A stretch of 25,844 nucleotides of DNA from an uncultured Oscillibacter sp. (lineage in GTDB: Bacteria > Bacillota > Clostridia > Oscillospirales > Oscillospiraceae): positions 1 to 25,844 of the forward strand of contig CAJKKQ010000032.1 of assembly GCA_905200545.1 (NCBI GenBank), in the 5' to 3' direction. Below the pieces are notes generated by a model. It did no database searches. It had not been told where the DNA came from and saw only the letters and a program-made list of their open reading frames with translations. Of this stretch, positions 8,602 to 16,248 are shown one piece after another. The first letter of the stretch is position 1, and each line of letters starts with the position of its first letter. Position numbers and translations under genes: made by a program.

Positions 8602-10023
8602 TTACTTGGATTCAGAGCCTTCCTCGGCAGTTTTTTCCTCCTGGGCCTCTTCGGTCTTCTTGGAGGACTTGCGGGTGGTCTTCTTGGCGGGCTTCTTCTC
8701 CTCGCCCTCTTCGCCGTCCTCGGCCTTCTTGGCGGCCTTCTTCTCGGGCTTGACGGCGGTGGCGCTGTCCACCACGATGGCCACAGCCTTGCGGGTGAGG
8801 ATCTGATCCTTCACCTGATCCACCTGGAGATACTTCTTGACGGTGTCCAGATCCATGTTGTACTGCTCGGCCATCTTCTTGAGCTCCTCCTCGGCCTCCT
8901 CATCGGTGGCCTCCAGGTTCTCTTCCTTGATGATGGCAGCCAGAGCCAGATCCAGCCGCACCTGACGAAGAGCGGGCTCCTTGGCATCCTCCAGGAGCTT
9001 GGCTTCGTCCATGCCGGTCATCTTCATGTACTGGTCATAGGGGATGCCCTGCTGGGCAATCTGCATCTTGAAGTTGTCCAGATACTGACGGGCCTGGCCC
9101 TCCACCATGGCATCGGGGATCTCGGCGGTGATATTGGCAGCCACCTGCTCCATCAGGGCGTCCTCAAAGGCCTGATCGGCGGCCTTCTGGCGCTCCTCGG
9201 TGATCTTCTTCTTCAGGTCGGCCTTGAGATCCTTGAGGGTGTCGAACTCGGAGACGTCCTTGGCAAACTCGTCGTCCAGAGCGGGGACTTCCTTCTCCTT
9301 GACCTCGTTGACCTTCACCTTGAACACAACAGCCTTGCCGGCCAGGTCGGCGTGATAGTCCTCGGGGAAGGTGATGTCGATGTCCTTCTCCTCGCCGGCC
9401 TTCATGCCCACTACCTGCTCTTCAAAGCCGGGGACAAAGCTGTGAGAGCCCAGCTCCAGGCTGTGGTTCTCGCCCTTGCCGCCGTCGAAAGGCTTGCCGT
9501 CCAGGAAGCCCTCGAAATCGATGACAGCGGTATCGCCCTCCTTGGCGGCACGGTCCACGCTCACCAGGCGGGTGTTGCGGTCGGTGAGCTCCTTGAGACG
9601 CTCGTTGACGTCGGCGGCCATAACCTTGACCTCGTCCTTCTCGGCGGAGAGGCCCTTGTACTGGCCCAGGGTCACCTCGGGATAGACGGGAACGGTGGCC
9701 TTGAAGGTGAAGCCGTCGCGGGTGCACTCACCCACCATCTCCACCTCGGGATAGCCCACGACGCGCAGGTCCTGCTCCTTCACGGCAGCCTCGTAAGCGT
9801 CGGGGAATGCAATATTAATGGCCTCCTCGAAGAAGACCTCAACGCCGTACATCCCCTCGATGATCTTGCGGGGAGCCTTGCCGGGACGGAAGCCCTGGAC
9901 GTTGATCTTCTTGCGCATCTTCTGATACGCCTTCTCGATGGCAGCCTCAAACTCCGGCGCGCCCACTTCGATGGTCAGCGCGACCTGACTCTTTTCAACT
10001 TTTTCGCAGCTTTTCACACTCAT
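8602..10023 (-). CDS. tig: Trigger factor (ribosome-associated chaperone and prolyl isomerase)
   Basis: The 473-residue trigger factor binds nascent chains at the ribosomal exit tunnel. The ribosome-binding loop GFRPGKAP is at 44-51. The FKBP-type isomerase domain is at about 160-245 (DTAVIDFEGFLDGKPFDGGKG and SFVPGFEEQVVGM). The helical substrate-holding domain follows to about 420. Residues 423-473 form an unusual low-complexity Lys/Glu tail absent from the classical ~430-residue protein. ATG 10023 has GGAGG ten bases upstream; an upstream in-frame Met lacks such a site. A promoter lies just ahead (10073-10078). It is the first gene of the tig-clpP-clpX-lon-engB block. Confidence 0.97.
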   Translation of the reverse strand: MSVKSCEKVEKSQVALTIEVGAPEFEAAIEKAYQKMRKKINVQGFRPGKAPRKIIEGMYGVEVFFEEAINIAFPDAYEAAVKEQDLRVVGYPEVEMVGECTRDGFTFKATVPVYPEVTLGQYKGLSAEKDEVKVMAADVNERLKELTDRNTRLVSVDRAAKEGDTAVIDFEGFLDGKPFDGGKGENHSLELGSHSFVPGFEEQVVGMKAGEEKDIDITFPEDYHADLAGKAVVFKVKVNEVKEKEVPALDDEFAKDVSEFDTLKDLKADLKKKITEERQKAADQAFEDALMEQVAANITAEIPDAMVEGQARQYLDNFKMQIAQQGIPYDQYMKMTGMDEAKLLEDAKEPALRQVRLDLALAAIIKEENLEATDEEAEEELKKMAEQYNMDLDTVKKYLQVDQVKDQILTRKAVAIVVDSATAVKPEKKAAKKAEDGEEGEEKKPAKKTTRKSSKKTEEAQEEKTAEEGSESK

Positions 10024-10069
10024 TTTGTTAACTCCTCCGTTCATCACCGATCAAATGCCGGTGCGAGAT

Positions 10070-10081
10070 GGTATTTTACCA
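10070..10081 (-). promoter_or_regulatory. Extended -10 promoter for tig
   Basis: On the minus strand TGGTAAAAT contains TAAAAT (five of six matches to TATAAT, 10078-10073) with an upstream TG one base away. The region before it is very AT-rich. The best -35 at 17 bases is only TGGAAT. The expected transcript start is about 45 bases before the tig ATG. Confidence 0.6.
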
Positions 10082-10113
10082 GAAAAAACTTGAAAATTCC
10101 AGTCTTTTTTCAT

Positions 10114-10800
10114 TTATTCACAAATTTTTTTCGGTTGAAACCCCAGATAGTCCGCCGAGATCAGGGAAAAGGCCGTTCCCTGCCGCTCTCCCTCCGTCCG
10201 GCGGCGGATCACCGGGCCGTGAAGATGGCCGTAGCAGCACCGCTCCACATGGTGGCGCTCCAGGGCAGCCAGGATCTCCGGGCACTCATAGCCCTGGTAG
10301 AGGGGCGGATAGTGGAGAAAGCACCAGATGGGAGCGTCTCCCGCCGCCTGCAGCGAAGCCTCCAGCCGGCCCACCTCCCGGTTCAAAACCTTGGCGTTGT
10401 GGGGCTTCTGATCCTCTTCCAGGAACCAGCCACGGGTGCCGCAGATGGCATGATTGCCGTAAAAGGTGCAGTTATTATGGATGAAGTCCAGGGTGGTGAT
10501 GCCCTTTTCTTCAAAGAACTTCTTCATCTTGGACACGGTGGACCACCAGTAGTCGTGGTTGCCCTTGATGAGATACTTTTTGCAGGGAAACCTGTCCAGA
10601 AAGCGGAAGTCCGCCTCCGCCTCGTTCAAGTCGATCCCCCAGGAGGTGTCCCCCGCCAGGATCAGCACATCGTCGGCGTTGAGCTGCCCCAAAGCTGCCT
10701 CGATGCGGCTCACATAGTTCTCCCAGGCGGGGCCGAACACCTCCATGGACTTGTCGGCCGTCAGGGAGAGGTGCAGGTCCCCAATGGCATAGAGGGCCAT
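10114..10800 (-). CDS. Calcineurin-like metallophosphoesterase
   Basis: The 228-residue cytoplasmic protein carries the full set of metal-binding motifs of the calcineurin-like phosphoesterases: GDLH (Asp8, His10), GDTSWG (Asp51), GNHD (Asn81, His82), LHYPP (His163) and GHLHG (His192, His194). It should therefore be a two-metal phosphohydrolase. The substrate cannot be told from the sequence; related proteins are annotated only as predicted phosphohydrolases. AAAGGGGAG precedes the ATG. It lies 27 bases after the small zinc-ribbon gene and is the last gene of the long lepB2-to-phosphoesterase run. Its stop comes 35 bases before the tig -10 element. No clear GC-rich terminator separates the two. 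Confidence 0.9.
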   Translation of the reverse strand: MALYAIGDLHLSLTADKSMEVFGPAWENYVSRIEAALGQLNADDVLILAGDTSWGIDLNEAEADFRFLDRFPCKKYLIKGNHDYWWSTVSKMKKFFEEKGITTLDFIHNNCTFYGNHAICGTRGWFLEEDQKPHNAKVLNREVGRLEASLQAAGDAPIWCFLHYPPLYQGYECPEILAALERHHVERCCYGHLHGPVIRRRTEGERQGTAFSLISADYLGFQPKKICE

Positions 10801-10827
10801 AAGACCACTCCCCTTTCATTTGGATAT

Positions 10828-11181
10828 TTACCGGGACGGCGGCGTGTCGTCAAAGACGATCTCCTTGCCGCAGTGGGAACAGAAGTGACGCTCAGCGCCG
10901 CTCCACCAGGGCATTGCGAAGCTGAGGCCGCAGCAGGGGCAGCGCAGGAACCGGGCCCACCAGACTACGCCGAAGACGCACGAAGATAGCCCAAAGGACT
11001 CCAGGCCTTCCTTGACCCGGTAGGCCGTGTCCACCACCCGATGGGTCCCGATGGTCCGCTCGGGGATCAGAGCGCTGACCGCCAGAAAGACGATCCCGAT
11101 TCCCAGGGTCACCAGCACTGCCCGGGCGTTGGCTCGTTTCACCACGCCACCCTGGGGGGTGGGCATTTCCTGTCTTTTCAC
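10828..11181 (-). CDS. Small membrane protein with a C-terminal zinc ribbon
   Basis: The 117-residue protein has a basic N-terminus, one hydrophobic segment at about 20-39 (ARAVLVTLGIGIVFLAVSAL), a possible second weak one near 66-79, and then two CxxC pairs, Cys81/Cys84 (CPCCG) and Cys101/Cys104 (CSHCG), that should hold one zinc. I do not recognise a named family. The GTG start at 11181 is supported by a G-rich stretch (AAGGGGGG, 9 bases upstream). An ATG five codons later is possible but has poor spacing. It sits 21 bases after thrC and 27 bases before the phosphoesterase gene, so it is probably cotranscribed. No function is assigned. Confidence 0.75.
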   Translation of the reverse strand: MKRQEMPTPQGGVVKRANARAVLVTLGIGIVFLAVSALIPERTIGTHRVVDTAYRVKEGLESFGLSSCVFGVVWWARFLRCPCCGLSFAMPWWSGAERHFCSHCGKEIVFDDTPPSR

Positions 11182-11202
11182 AGTCCCCGGCCCCCCTTCG
11201 CG

Positions 11203-12690
11203 TTAGCGCAGGAAGTCCAGCACCACGCCGTCCATGCTGGGCTTCTCGCAGGAGAGGTCAAAGCGCCGCGTCTTACCCTTCAATGCTGCCAGCCGCCGGG
11301 GGATGGCCACACCGGTGACATCGTGGAGCTGATCCAGCAGCTCCACGCCGTCTCCCGCAGGCGTCTCCCCGATGGCGGAGAGGACGCTGTCGCAGAATTT
11401 GTACGGAGAGGCAGTGGAGACGAAGACTGTGGGGGTCTTGTCCCCGGTAGCGGCACGATACTGCTCCATGACGTTGGCCGCCACGGCGGTGTGGGTGTCG
11501 ATGAGGTAGCCGTACTCCTTATAATACTTGGCGATGGCGGCAGTGGTACCCGCCTCGTCGCAGAAGCCGCCCCAATACTGCTCCGCCAGGGCCGCCTTGA
11601 TGGCGTCGGAGACCTCATACTTCCCGCTCCCCGCCAGAGCCTCCATATAGCCCCGGACCTCTTCGTCGTTCTGGCCCGAGAGGTCAAAAAGCAGCCGCTC
11701 CAGATTGGAGGAAATCAGGATATCCATGGAGGGGCTCATGGTGGTGTGGAAGGGACGGTTGCGGTCATAGATGCCGGTGCGCAGGAAGTCGGTGAGGACA
11801 TCGTTGCGGTTGGAGGCGCAGATGAGCTTGCCCACAGGCAGGCCCATGCGCTTGGCGTAATAGGCCGCCAGGATGTCGCCGAAGTTGCCGGTGGGGACGC
11901 AGAAGTTCACCTTGTCCCCCATGGTCAGCTTCCCGTCCCGCACCAGGTCGCAGTAAGCAGAGATGTAGTAGACCACCTGGGGCAGGATGCGGCCCCAGTT
12001 GATGGAGTTGGCGGAGGAGAGGAAATAGCCCCGCTCCGCCAGGGTGGCGCGGATGGACTCGTCGGAGAAGATGCGCTTGACGCCGGCCTGGGCATCGTCG
12101 AAGTTGCCCACCACGGCGCACACGCCTACGTTCTCACCGTCCTGGGTGACCATCTGGGTCTCCTGGACCTTGGAGACGCCGTCCTTGGGATAGAACACCA
12201 TGATCTTGGTCTGGGGCACGTCGGCAAAGCCCTCCATGGCGGCCTTGCCGGTATCGCCGGAGGTGGCCACCAGGATGCAGACGGTCTTGCCCTCCCCGGT
12301 CTTCTTCAGCGCTGCGGAGAGCAGCTGGGGCAGCATCTGGAGGGCCATGTCCTTGAAGGCGCTGGTGGGACCGTGCCAGAGCTCCAGGCAGTATGTGTTC
12401 TCATCCACCGTGCGGACGGGGGCCACGGCGGCGGTATCGAACTTGGCGGGACCGTAGGCATTCTCCGCGAAGGTCAGCAGCTCCTGCTCCGTGTAGTCCG
12501 TCAGATACAGCGCCATGACCTTGGCGGCCCGGACCTGGTAGCGCTCCGCCACCAGGCTCTCCAGAAAGGCCCGGTCGATCTGCGGGATCTCACAGGGGGT
12601 CAGCAGGCCGCCGTCCCGGCTCAGGCCCATTTTGATGGCGTCCGCCGACTCGTAGCGCAGGGCGCGGTCCCGGGTGCTCAGATATTTCAT
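11203..12690 (-). CDS. thrC: Threonine synthase
   Basis: The 495-residue PLP enzyme converts O-phosphohomoserine to threonine, the last step of threonine synthesis. It is the long form of the family. The N-terminal MKYLSTRD and the GLSRDGGLLTP segment at 22-32 are typical, and the PLP-binding Lys is about residue 113 in GPTSAFKDMALQ. Also visible are VATSGDTGKAA for phosphate binding and SANSINWGRILPQ near the middle. GGGAGG lies before the ATG at good spacing. The gene follows yraN by 31 bases, so threonine synthesis is embedded in an operon otherwise made of secretion, ribosome and DNA-repair genes. No other thr gene is in the window. Confidence 0.96.
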   Translation of the reverse strand: MKYLSTRDRALRYESADAIKMGLSRDGGLLTPCEIPQIDRAFLESLVAERYQVRAAKVMALYLTDYTEQELLTFAENAYGPAKFDTAAVAPVRTVDENTYCLELWHGPTSAFKDMALQMLPQLLSAALKKTGEGKTVCILVATSGDTGKAAMEGFADVPQTKIMVFYPKDGVSKVQETQMVTQDGENVGVCAVVGNFDDAQAGVKRIFSDESIRATLAERGYFLSSANSINWGRILPQVVYYISAYCDLVRDGKLTMGDKVNFCVPTGNFGDILAAYYAKRMGLPVGKLICASNRNDVLTDFLRTGIYDRNRPFHTTMSPSMDILISSNLERLLFDLSGQNDEEVRGYMEALAGSGKYEVSDAIKAALAEQYWGGFCDEAGTTAAIAKYYKEYGYLIDTHTAVAANVMEQYRAATGDKTPTVFVSTASPYKFCDSVLSAIGETPAGDGVELLDQLHDVTGVAIPRRLAALKGKTRRFDLSCEKPSMDGVVLDFLR

Positions 12691-12721
12691 GATGTATTCC
12701 TCCCTTTTCAGGCTGTTGTAC

Positions 12722-13084
12722 TTAACAAAACGCGTCCTCCAGGTACTCCAGGCGGAGGATGCGGTGGTTTTCATCGGTATAGACCTCCGCCACATCGAAG
12801 CGGGCGGGGGCATCCAGCTCATGCTGGCTCAGATACAGGGCCGCGGCGCTGCGCAGTCGCGCCTGCTTTCGGGCGTCAACCGCCTCCCGGGGCAATGTCC
12901 CCCCGCTCTCCCGGCGGAGCTTGACCTCCACAAAGCAGACCGTGCCCTGCTTGTCCCGGGCCACCAGATCCAGCTCCCCGTAGCGGCAGCGCCACTGGCT
13001 GGCCAGAAGGGCATATCCCTTTTTTCGCAGGTACCGGGCTGCTTCCGCCTCTCCCCGGTTCCCCAGCTCCCGCCGGGTGGTCAT
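12722..13084 (-). CDS. yraN: UPF0102/YraN-family endonuclease-like protein
   Basis: The 120-residue protein belongs to the YraN family, a small nuclease-like fold usually encoded beside rnhB. The restriction-endonuclease-type core is visible: Glu14 in GEAEAARYL, GELDLVA with Glu37 and Asp39, and VEVK with Glu53 and Lys55. The biochemical role of the family is not firmly settled. The start at 13084 overlaps the rnhB stop by four bases (ATGA), which implies translational coupling, and GGGAGG stands before it. An alternative GTG 18 bases upstream is less likely. Confidence 0.92.
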   Translation of the reverse strand: MTTRRELGNRGEAEAARYLRKKGYALLASQWRCRYGELDLVARDKQGTVCFVEVKLRRESGGTLPREAVDARKQARLRSAAALYLSQHELDAPARFDVAEVYTDENHRILRLEYLEDAFC

Positions 13085-13704
13085 GGCCGCCTCGCCTCCC
13101 ACTTTTTCAGGAAGGTCTTCCGGTGGGCCGGACAGGGGCCGTACCGGTCCAGCATTTCATAGTGGAGCTTGGTACCGTAGCCCTTGTGCTTGGCAAACTG
13201 GTACTGGGGATACGCCTGGTCCAGCTCCGTGGAGACATAGCGGTCCCGGCTGACCTTGGCCAGGATGGAGGCGGCCGCGATGGAGGCGCTCTTCCCATCG
13301 CCCCCCACGACGCAAAGATGGGGCACTGTAATAGCCACGGCACTGCCGTGGTCCCGGTTGCCGTCGATGAGAGCCAGGTCCGGCGTCTGCGGCAGCCCTT
13401 CGATAGCCCGGTTCATGGCCAGCATTCGGGCGTTGAGGATGTCCATTTCATCGATCTCCGCCGCCTCAACCCGGGCCACACTGTACGCCACGGCCTGGGC
13501 GGTAATGAGGTCGTAGAGGGCCTCCCGCTTTTTCTCCGTCAGCTTTTTGGAGTCGTTGAGGCCGGGGATCTCCACTTCCCGGGGCAGGATCACCGCGGCG
13601 GCGTATACCGGTCCCGCCAGAGGCCCGGCCCCCGCCTCGTCCACGCCGCAGAGGGTCTGGATGCCACTATTCCATTGCTCACGCTCGTAAGTCCAAAGAT
13701 CCAA
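13081..13704 (-). CDS. rnhB: Ribonuclease HII
   Basis: The 207-residue enzyme cuts the RNA strand of RNA-DNA hybrids and starts removal of misincorporated ribonucleotides. Active-site acids are Asp22 and Glu23 in GVDEAGAGPLAGPV, Asp114 in LIDG and Asp154 in AKVSRDRY; SIAAASILAK at 141-150 is also diagnostic. No ATG fits, and the frame is open far upstream, so I choose TTG 13704, which gives the family-like N-terminus MDLWTYEREQ. It has AGAGGAA upstream and starts two bases after the stop of the membrane protein gene before it. The gene overlaps yraN by four bases. Confidence 0.94.
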   Translation of the reverse strand: MDLWTYEREQWNSGIQTLCGVDEAGAGPLAGPVYAAAVILPREVEIPGLNDSKKLTEKKREALYDLITAQAVAYSVARVEAAEIDEMDILNARMLAMNRAIEGLPQTPDLALIDGNRDHGSAVAITVPHLCVVGGDGKSASIAAASILAKVSRDRYVSTELDQAYPQYQFAKHKGYGTKLHYEMLDRYGPCPAHRKTFLKKWEARRP

Positions 13705-13706
13705 TG

Positions 13707-14189
13707 TTATTCCTCTTTTCCCCGACAGCTGAGCCGGACATACCAAACCAAGTGAATCAGACACAGGAAAAACACTGCGGCAGCGCCCACACAGGCGCAT
13801 AGAGCACTGTTTTCCCATGGCCATCCCCGATAATAGGTAAAGAAAATCTGTCCATAGGGCAGGATGGCAGCACTGAAGACGATTGTTAACGCATCTCCGC
13901 AGCTCCCCAGCCAATGCTCTCCCCAGATCAGCCAGGCACCGGCGCACAGTGTGGCCGCCAGCCAATATCCAGCCATGGAACGGGCAACCCGGCGGCTGGA
14001 GAGATGCCACAGAGTCCAGTCCACCCGCCACAGGCAAAGGGCATAAGCCGCCAGCAGAGCCAGCCGAAACCATGCCGCGTCTCTATCCCAACTCAATCCC
14101 TCCCAGAAGGTCACGAAATGGATGCCCAGCATGAGAAAGGCCAGCTTTGCGGCCTGTTCAGACCAATCAAGCTCCATCTTGCGTTCCAC
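13707..14189 (-). CDS. Small integral membrane protein (hypothetical)
   Basis: The 160-residue protein has about four hydrophobic segments (roughly 14-31, 40-56, 72-90 and 128-150) and a Lys/Glu C-terminus (RGKEE). I do not recognise a family. It resembles the next gene upstream (14246-14737) in length, in a shared GEH motif followed by ILxxxPY-like residues, and in the position of the last helix, so the two are probably paralogues. The GTG start at 14189 is chosen because AGGAGG lies 8 bases before it. The ATG four codons in is too far from that site. The TAA precedes the rnhB start by two bases, so it belongs to the operon. Confidence 0.75.
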   Translation of the reverse strand: MERKMELDWSEQAAKLAFLMLGIHFVTFWEGLSWDRDAAWFRLALLAAYALCLWRVDWTLWHLSSRRVARSMAGYWLAATLCAGAWLIWGEHWLGSCGDALTIVFSAAILPYGQIFFTYYRGWPWENSALCACVGAAAVFFLCLIHLVWYVRLSCRGKEE

Positions 14190-14245
14190 GATGGCCCCCT
14201 CCTTTTCCCGGCATTGTCTTAGTCAATAGCAGGCAGCATATCCCT

Positions 14246-14737
14246 TCAAAAAGCCGTTGCCGAACTGTTTCCTGCCCGGTACAAGGCTAACCGGCAGTAC
14301 CCCCAATGAAGCAGACACACCAGCAGCGTGCCCACGATCTGAAGGAGGCCACCCGATTCCGGCAAAAAATTTCTCCAGATAGGGTCCAGAGGAAAATACG
14401 GTGTCACTAGAATCACCAGCAGCGTCCATCCCGGCAATTCAAACCGCAAGTGCTCTCCCAGCAGAGCAAGCAGCGTCAACAGGGCCAGCACCATGGTACA
14501 CACCGCCCAGTAGCGCTCCAAAATCTTTCCTGCCTCCGGGCTGCTGATAAGAAACAGCCCCACATCAAATAGCAGCAGACACACCAAATAGGCCGCGGCG
14601 TATCCCAGCGTCCGGTCATCGTATGCTTCAAACATCAGCCCCACAAGGTTTCTCACGCCGCTTACCACATGGAGTACCAGCCAGATGAAACCCGTCACAA
14701 GGGCCCACTTTATGGCAAATGATGTCCTCTTTGACAT
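14246..14737 (-). CDS. Small integral membrane protein (hypothetical), paralogue of the next gene
   Basis: The 163-residue protein has four or five predicted helices: about 9-26, 45-64, 74-95, 102-115 and 132-150. It has no recognised domain. Shared features with the following gene are the GEHL motif near 93-96, VILVTPYFPLDP near 107-118 and a final Leu/Cys-rich helix followed by basic residues. TAAGGAG overlaps the rbgA stop and precedes the ATG correctly. The pair lies between rbgA and rnhB, which are adjacent in many Firmicutes, so they look like a lineage-specific insertion. Codon choice appears slightly more AT-rich than in the neighbours by eye. Confidence 0.75.
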   Translation of the reverse strand: MSKRTSFAIKWALVTGFIWLVLHVVSGVRNLVGLMFEAYDDRTLGYAAAYLVCLLLFDVGLFLISSPEAGKILERYWAVCTMVLALLTLLALLGEHLRFELPGWTLLVILVTPYFPLDPIWRNFLPESGGLLQIVGTLLVCLLHWGYCRLALYRAGNSSATAF

Positions 14738-14746
14738 GATGTCTCC

Positions 14747-15616
14747 TTATTCCGGCTCCTCCAGTGTAAAGCGCCCCAGCTTGCCGCCGCGAAACTCGTC
14801 CAGCAGGATCTTGGCCATGCGCTCCGTGTCCACTTCCCCGCCGGAGATCAGGAAGCCCCGCTTGCGTCCGGCGGCGCAGAGGAGCCGGTAGCCCCAGGCA
14901 ATATCGTTCTCTTCCGCCTCCCGCTCCGGCAGGGATAGCAGCTTGTAGGCGGCAGTCAGCGCATCCGGATAGCGGGTGCCCAGGTAGGTCATCAGGTGGC
15001 AGCCCAAGGTCTCCGTGTCCAGAATATCGTCCTTCACGGCGCCGGTATAGGCCAGGTTCAGCCCCACGCTCTGGTCCTCAAACTTGGGCCAGAGGATGCC
15101 GGGGGTGTCCAGCAGCTCCAGATTGCGGTCAATGGGAACCCACTGCTTGGAGCGGGTGACGCCGGGCCGGTCCTCGGTCTTGGCGGTCTTGCGGCCGGCG
15201 ATCTTATTGATAAAGGTAGACTTGCCCACATTGGGGATGCCCAGGATCATCACCCGGATGACCCGGTTTTGTCCCTTTTCCGCGTAGGCGCGGATCTTGT
15301 CTGCCAAAAGCTCCCGCACGGCGGCGGCAAAACGGGCGGTACCCTGTCCGCTTTTGGCGTCGGATTCCAGCACGGCATAGCCCTTTCCCTTGAAGTAGGA
15401 CGCCCACCGCTGGGTGGAGGCGGGGTCCGCCTGATCCACCCGGTTCAAGACCACCAGCCGGGGCTTCCCCGCTGTCAGCTCGTCCACATCCGGGTTCCGG
15501 CTGGAGATGGGGATGCGTGCGTCCAGGATCTCACAAACCGCGTCCACATTTTTGATCTGCTCGGCGATCATCCGCCGGGTTTTGGTCATGTGGCCGGGAT
15601 ACCATTGAATGTTCAT
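14747..15616 (-). CDS. rbgA: Ribosome biogenesis GTPase RbgA (YlqF)
   Basis: The 289-residue circularly permuted GTPase helps the late assembly of the 50S subunit. The permuted motif order is clear: the G4 position comes first as LNRVD at 57-61, then G1 GIPNVGKS at 126-133, the G2 region near RPGVTR at 150-155, and G3 DTPG at 170-173. The N-terminal NIQWYPGHMTK is typical. G4 has Arg where NKxD is canonical. The ATG overlaps the lepB1 stop by four bases (ATGA), so translation is coupled. It lies in the lepB-rbgA-rnhB cluster known from Firmicutes, near rplS. Confidence 0.96.
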   Translation of the reverse strand: MNIQWYPGHMTKTRRMIAEQIKNVDAVCEILDARIPISSRNPDVDELTAGKPRLVVLNRVDQADPASTQRWASYFKGKGYAVLESDAKSGQGTARFAAAVRELLADKIRAYAEKGQNRVIRVMILGIPNVGKSTFINKIAGRKTAKTEDRPGVTRSKQWVPIDRNLELLDTPGILWPKFEDQSVGLNLAYTGAVKDDILDTETLGCHLMTYLGTRYPDALTAAYKLLSLPEREAEENDIAWGYRLLCAAGRKRGFLISGGEVDTERMAKILLDEFRGGKLGRFTLEEPE

Positions 15617-16236
15617 GCGTCCACCCCGCCGATCAGGCCGATGCGGCCGAAGTCCCGCTGCTGCGTCACTTCATCCGCGCCCGGGAAGAGCAAAAACACC
15701 GCTTTGCCGATGACATAGCGGGTATCCACGGTGCCCAGCTGGGAATTGCGGCTGTCGTCGCTGTGGTTGCGGTTATCGCCCATGACGAAGATGGATCCCT
15801 CCGGCACGGTCAGGGGGAACTCCGTCCCCTCCTCGGTGAAGGTGAGCTCGTTGATATAGTCCTCCTGCAGGGCCTCCCCATCCACGTACACCGTGCCGGT
15901 GACGAAGTCAATGTCCACCGTCTGGCCCTCTGTGGCGATGACCCGCTTGACGATGGGTTCTCCTCCGGCGAAGGACCCCTTCTGGATGATGACGATGTCC
16001 CCGTACTGATACTCACCGCTCAAAAGGGACGTGGTCACCAGCAGGCGGTCTCCATCCTGCAGGGTGGGCACCATGGAGTGGCCGTCCACACCGATGAGGC
16101 GCACCACAAAGGTAAAGAGGAGCACCACCGCCAAAACAGAAACCACCAGCGCCTGTGCCCACTCGTAAAGCTCCCGTCCGGAACGCGCCTTGTCCTTTGC
16201 GCCGTCCCCAACGGTCTGCTGCCGATTATCTTCCAT
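15613..16236 (-). CDS. lepB: Signal peptidase I (second of two tandem copies)
   Basis: The 207-residue type I signal peptidase cleaves signal peptides from exported proteins at the outer face of the membrane. One N-terminal helix (about 27-47) anchors it. The Ser/Lys dyad is Ser54 in GHSMVPTL and Lys97 in PIVKRVIATEG. Box D GDIVII and box E GDNRNHSDDSR are also present. GAGGAG precedes the ATG and overlaps the stop of the first copy, which lies 12 bases upstream. The two copies match at about 79 of 108 aligned residues in the catalytic part, by hand count. Confidence 0.95.
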   Translation of the reverse strand: MEDNRQQTVGDGAKDKARSGRELYEWAQALVVSVLAVVLLFTFVVRLIGVDGHSMVPTLQDGDRLLVTTSLLSGEYQYGDIVIIQKGSFAGGEPIVKRVIATEGQTVDIDFVTGTVYVDGEALQEDYINELTFTEEGTEFPLTVPEGSIFVMGDNRNHSDDSRNSQLGTVDTRYVIGKAVFLLFPGADEVTQQRDFGRIGLIGGVDA

Positions 16237-16248
16237 AACAAGTTCTCC

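Noticed and set aside
10085..10110. Terminator between the phosphoesterase gene and tig
   Set aside because: A- and T-runs with only CT/AG-type pairing; no GC stem.
8458..10989. A very long plus-strand open frame opposite tig and the phosphoesterase gene
   Set aside because: It is antisense to well-supported genes, Leu/Gly/His-rich and family-less, with no ribosome site; such frames are common opposite GC-rich genes.
11041..12924. A long plus-strand open frame opposite thrC and neighbours
   Set aside because: Antisense shadow of thrC; no start signal and no recognisable domain.
13705..14073. N-terminal extension of the rnhB frame
   Set aside because: The extra 123 codons overlap a better-supported membrane protein gene and lie outside the RNase HII domain; TTG 13704 with its own ribosome site fits.
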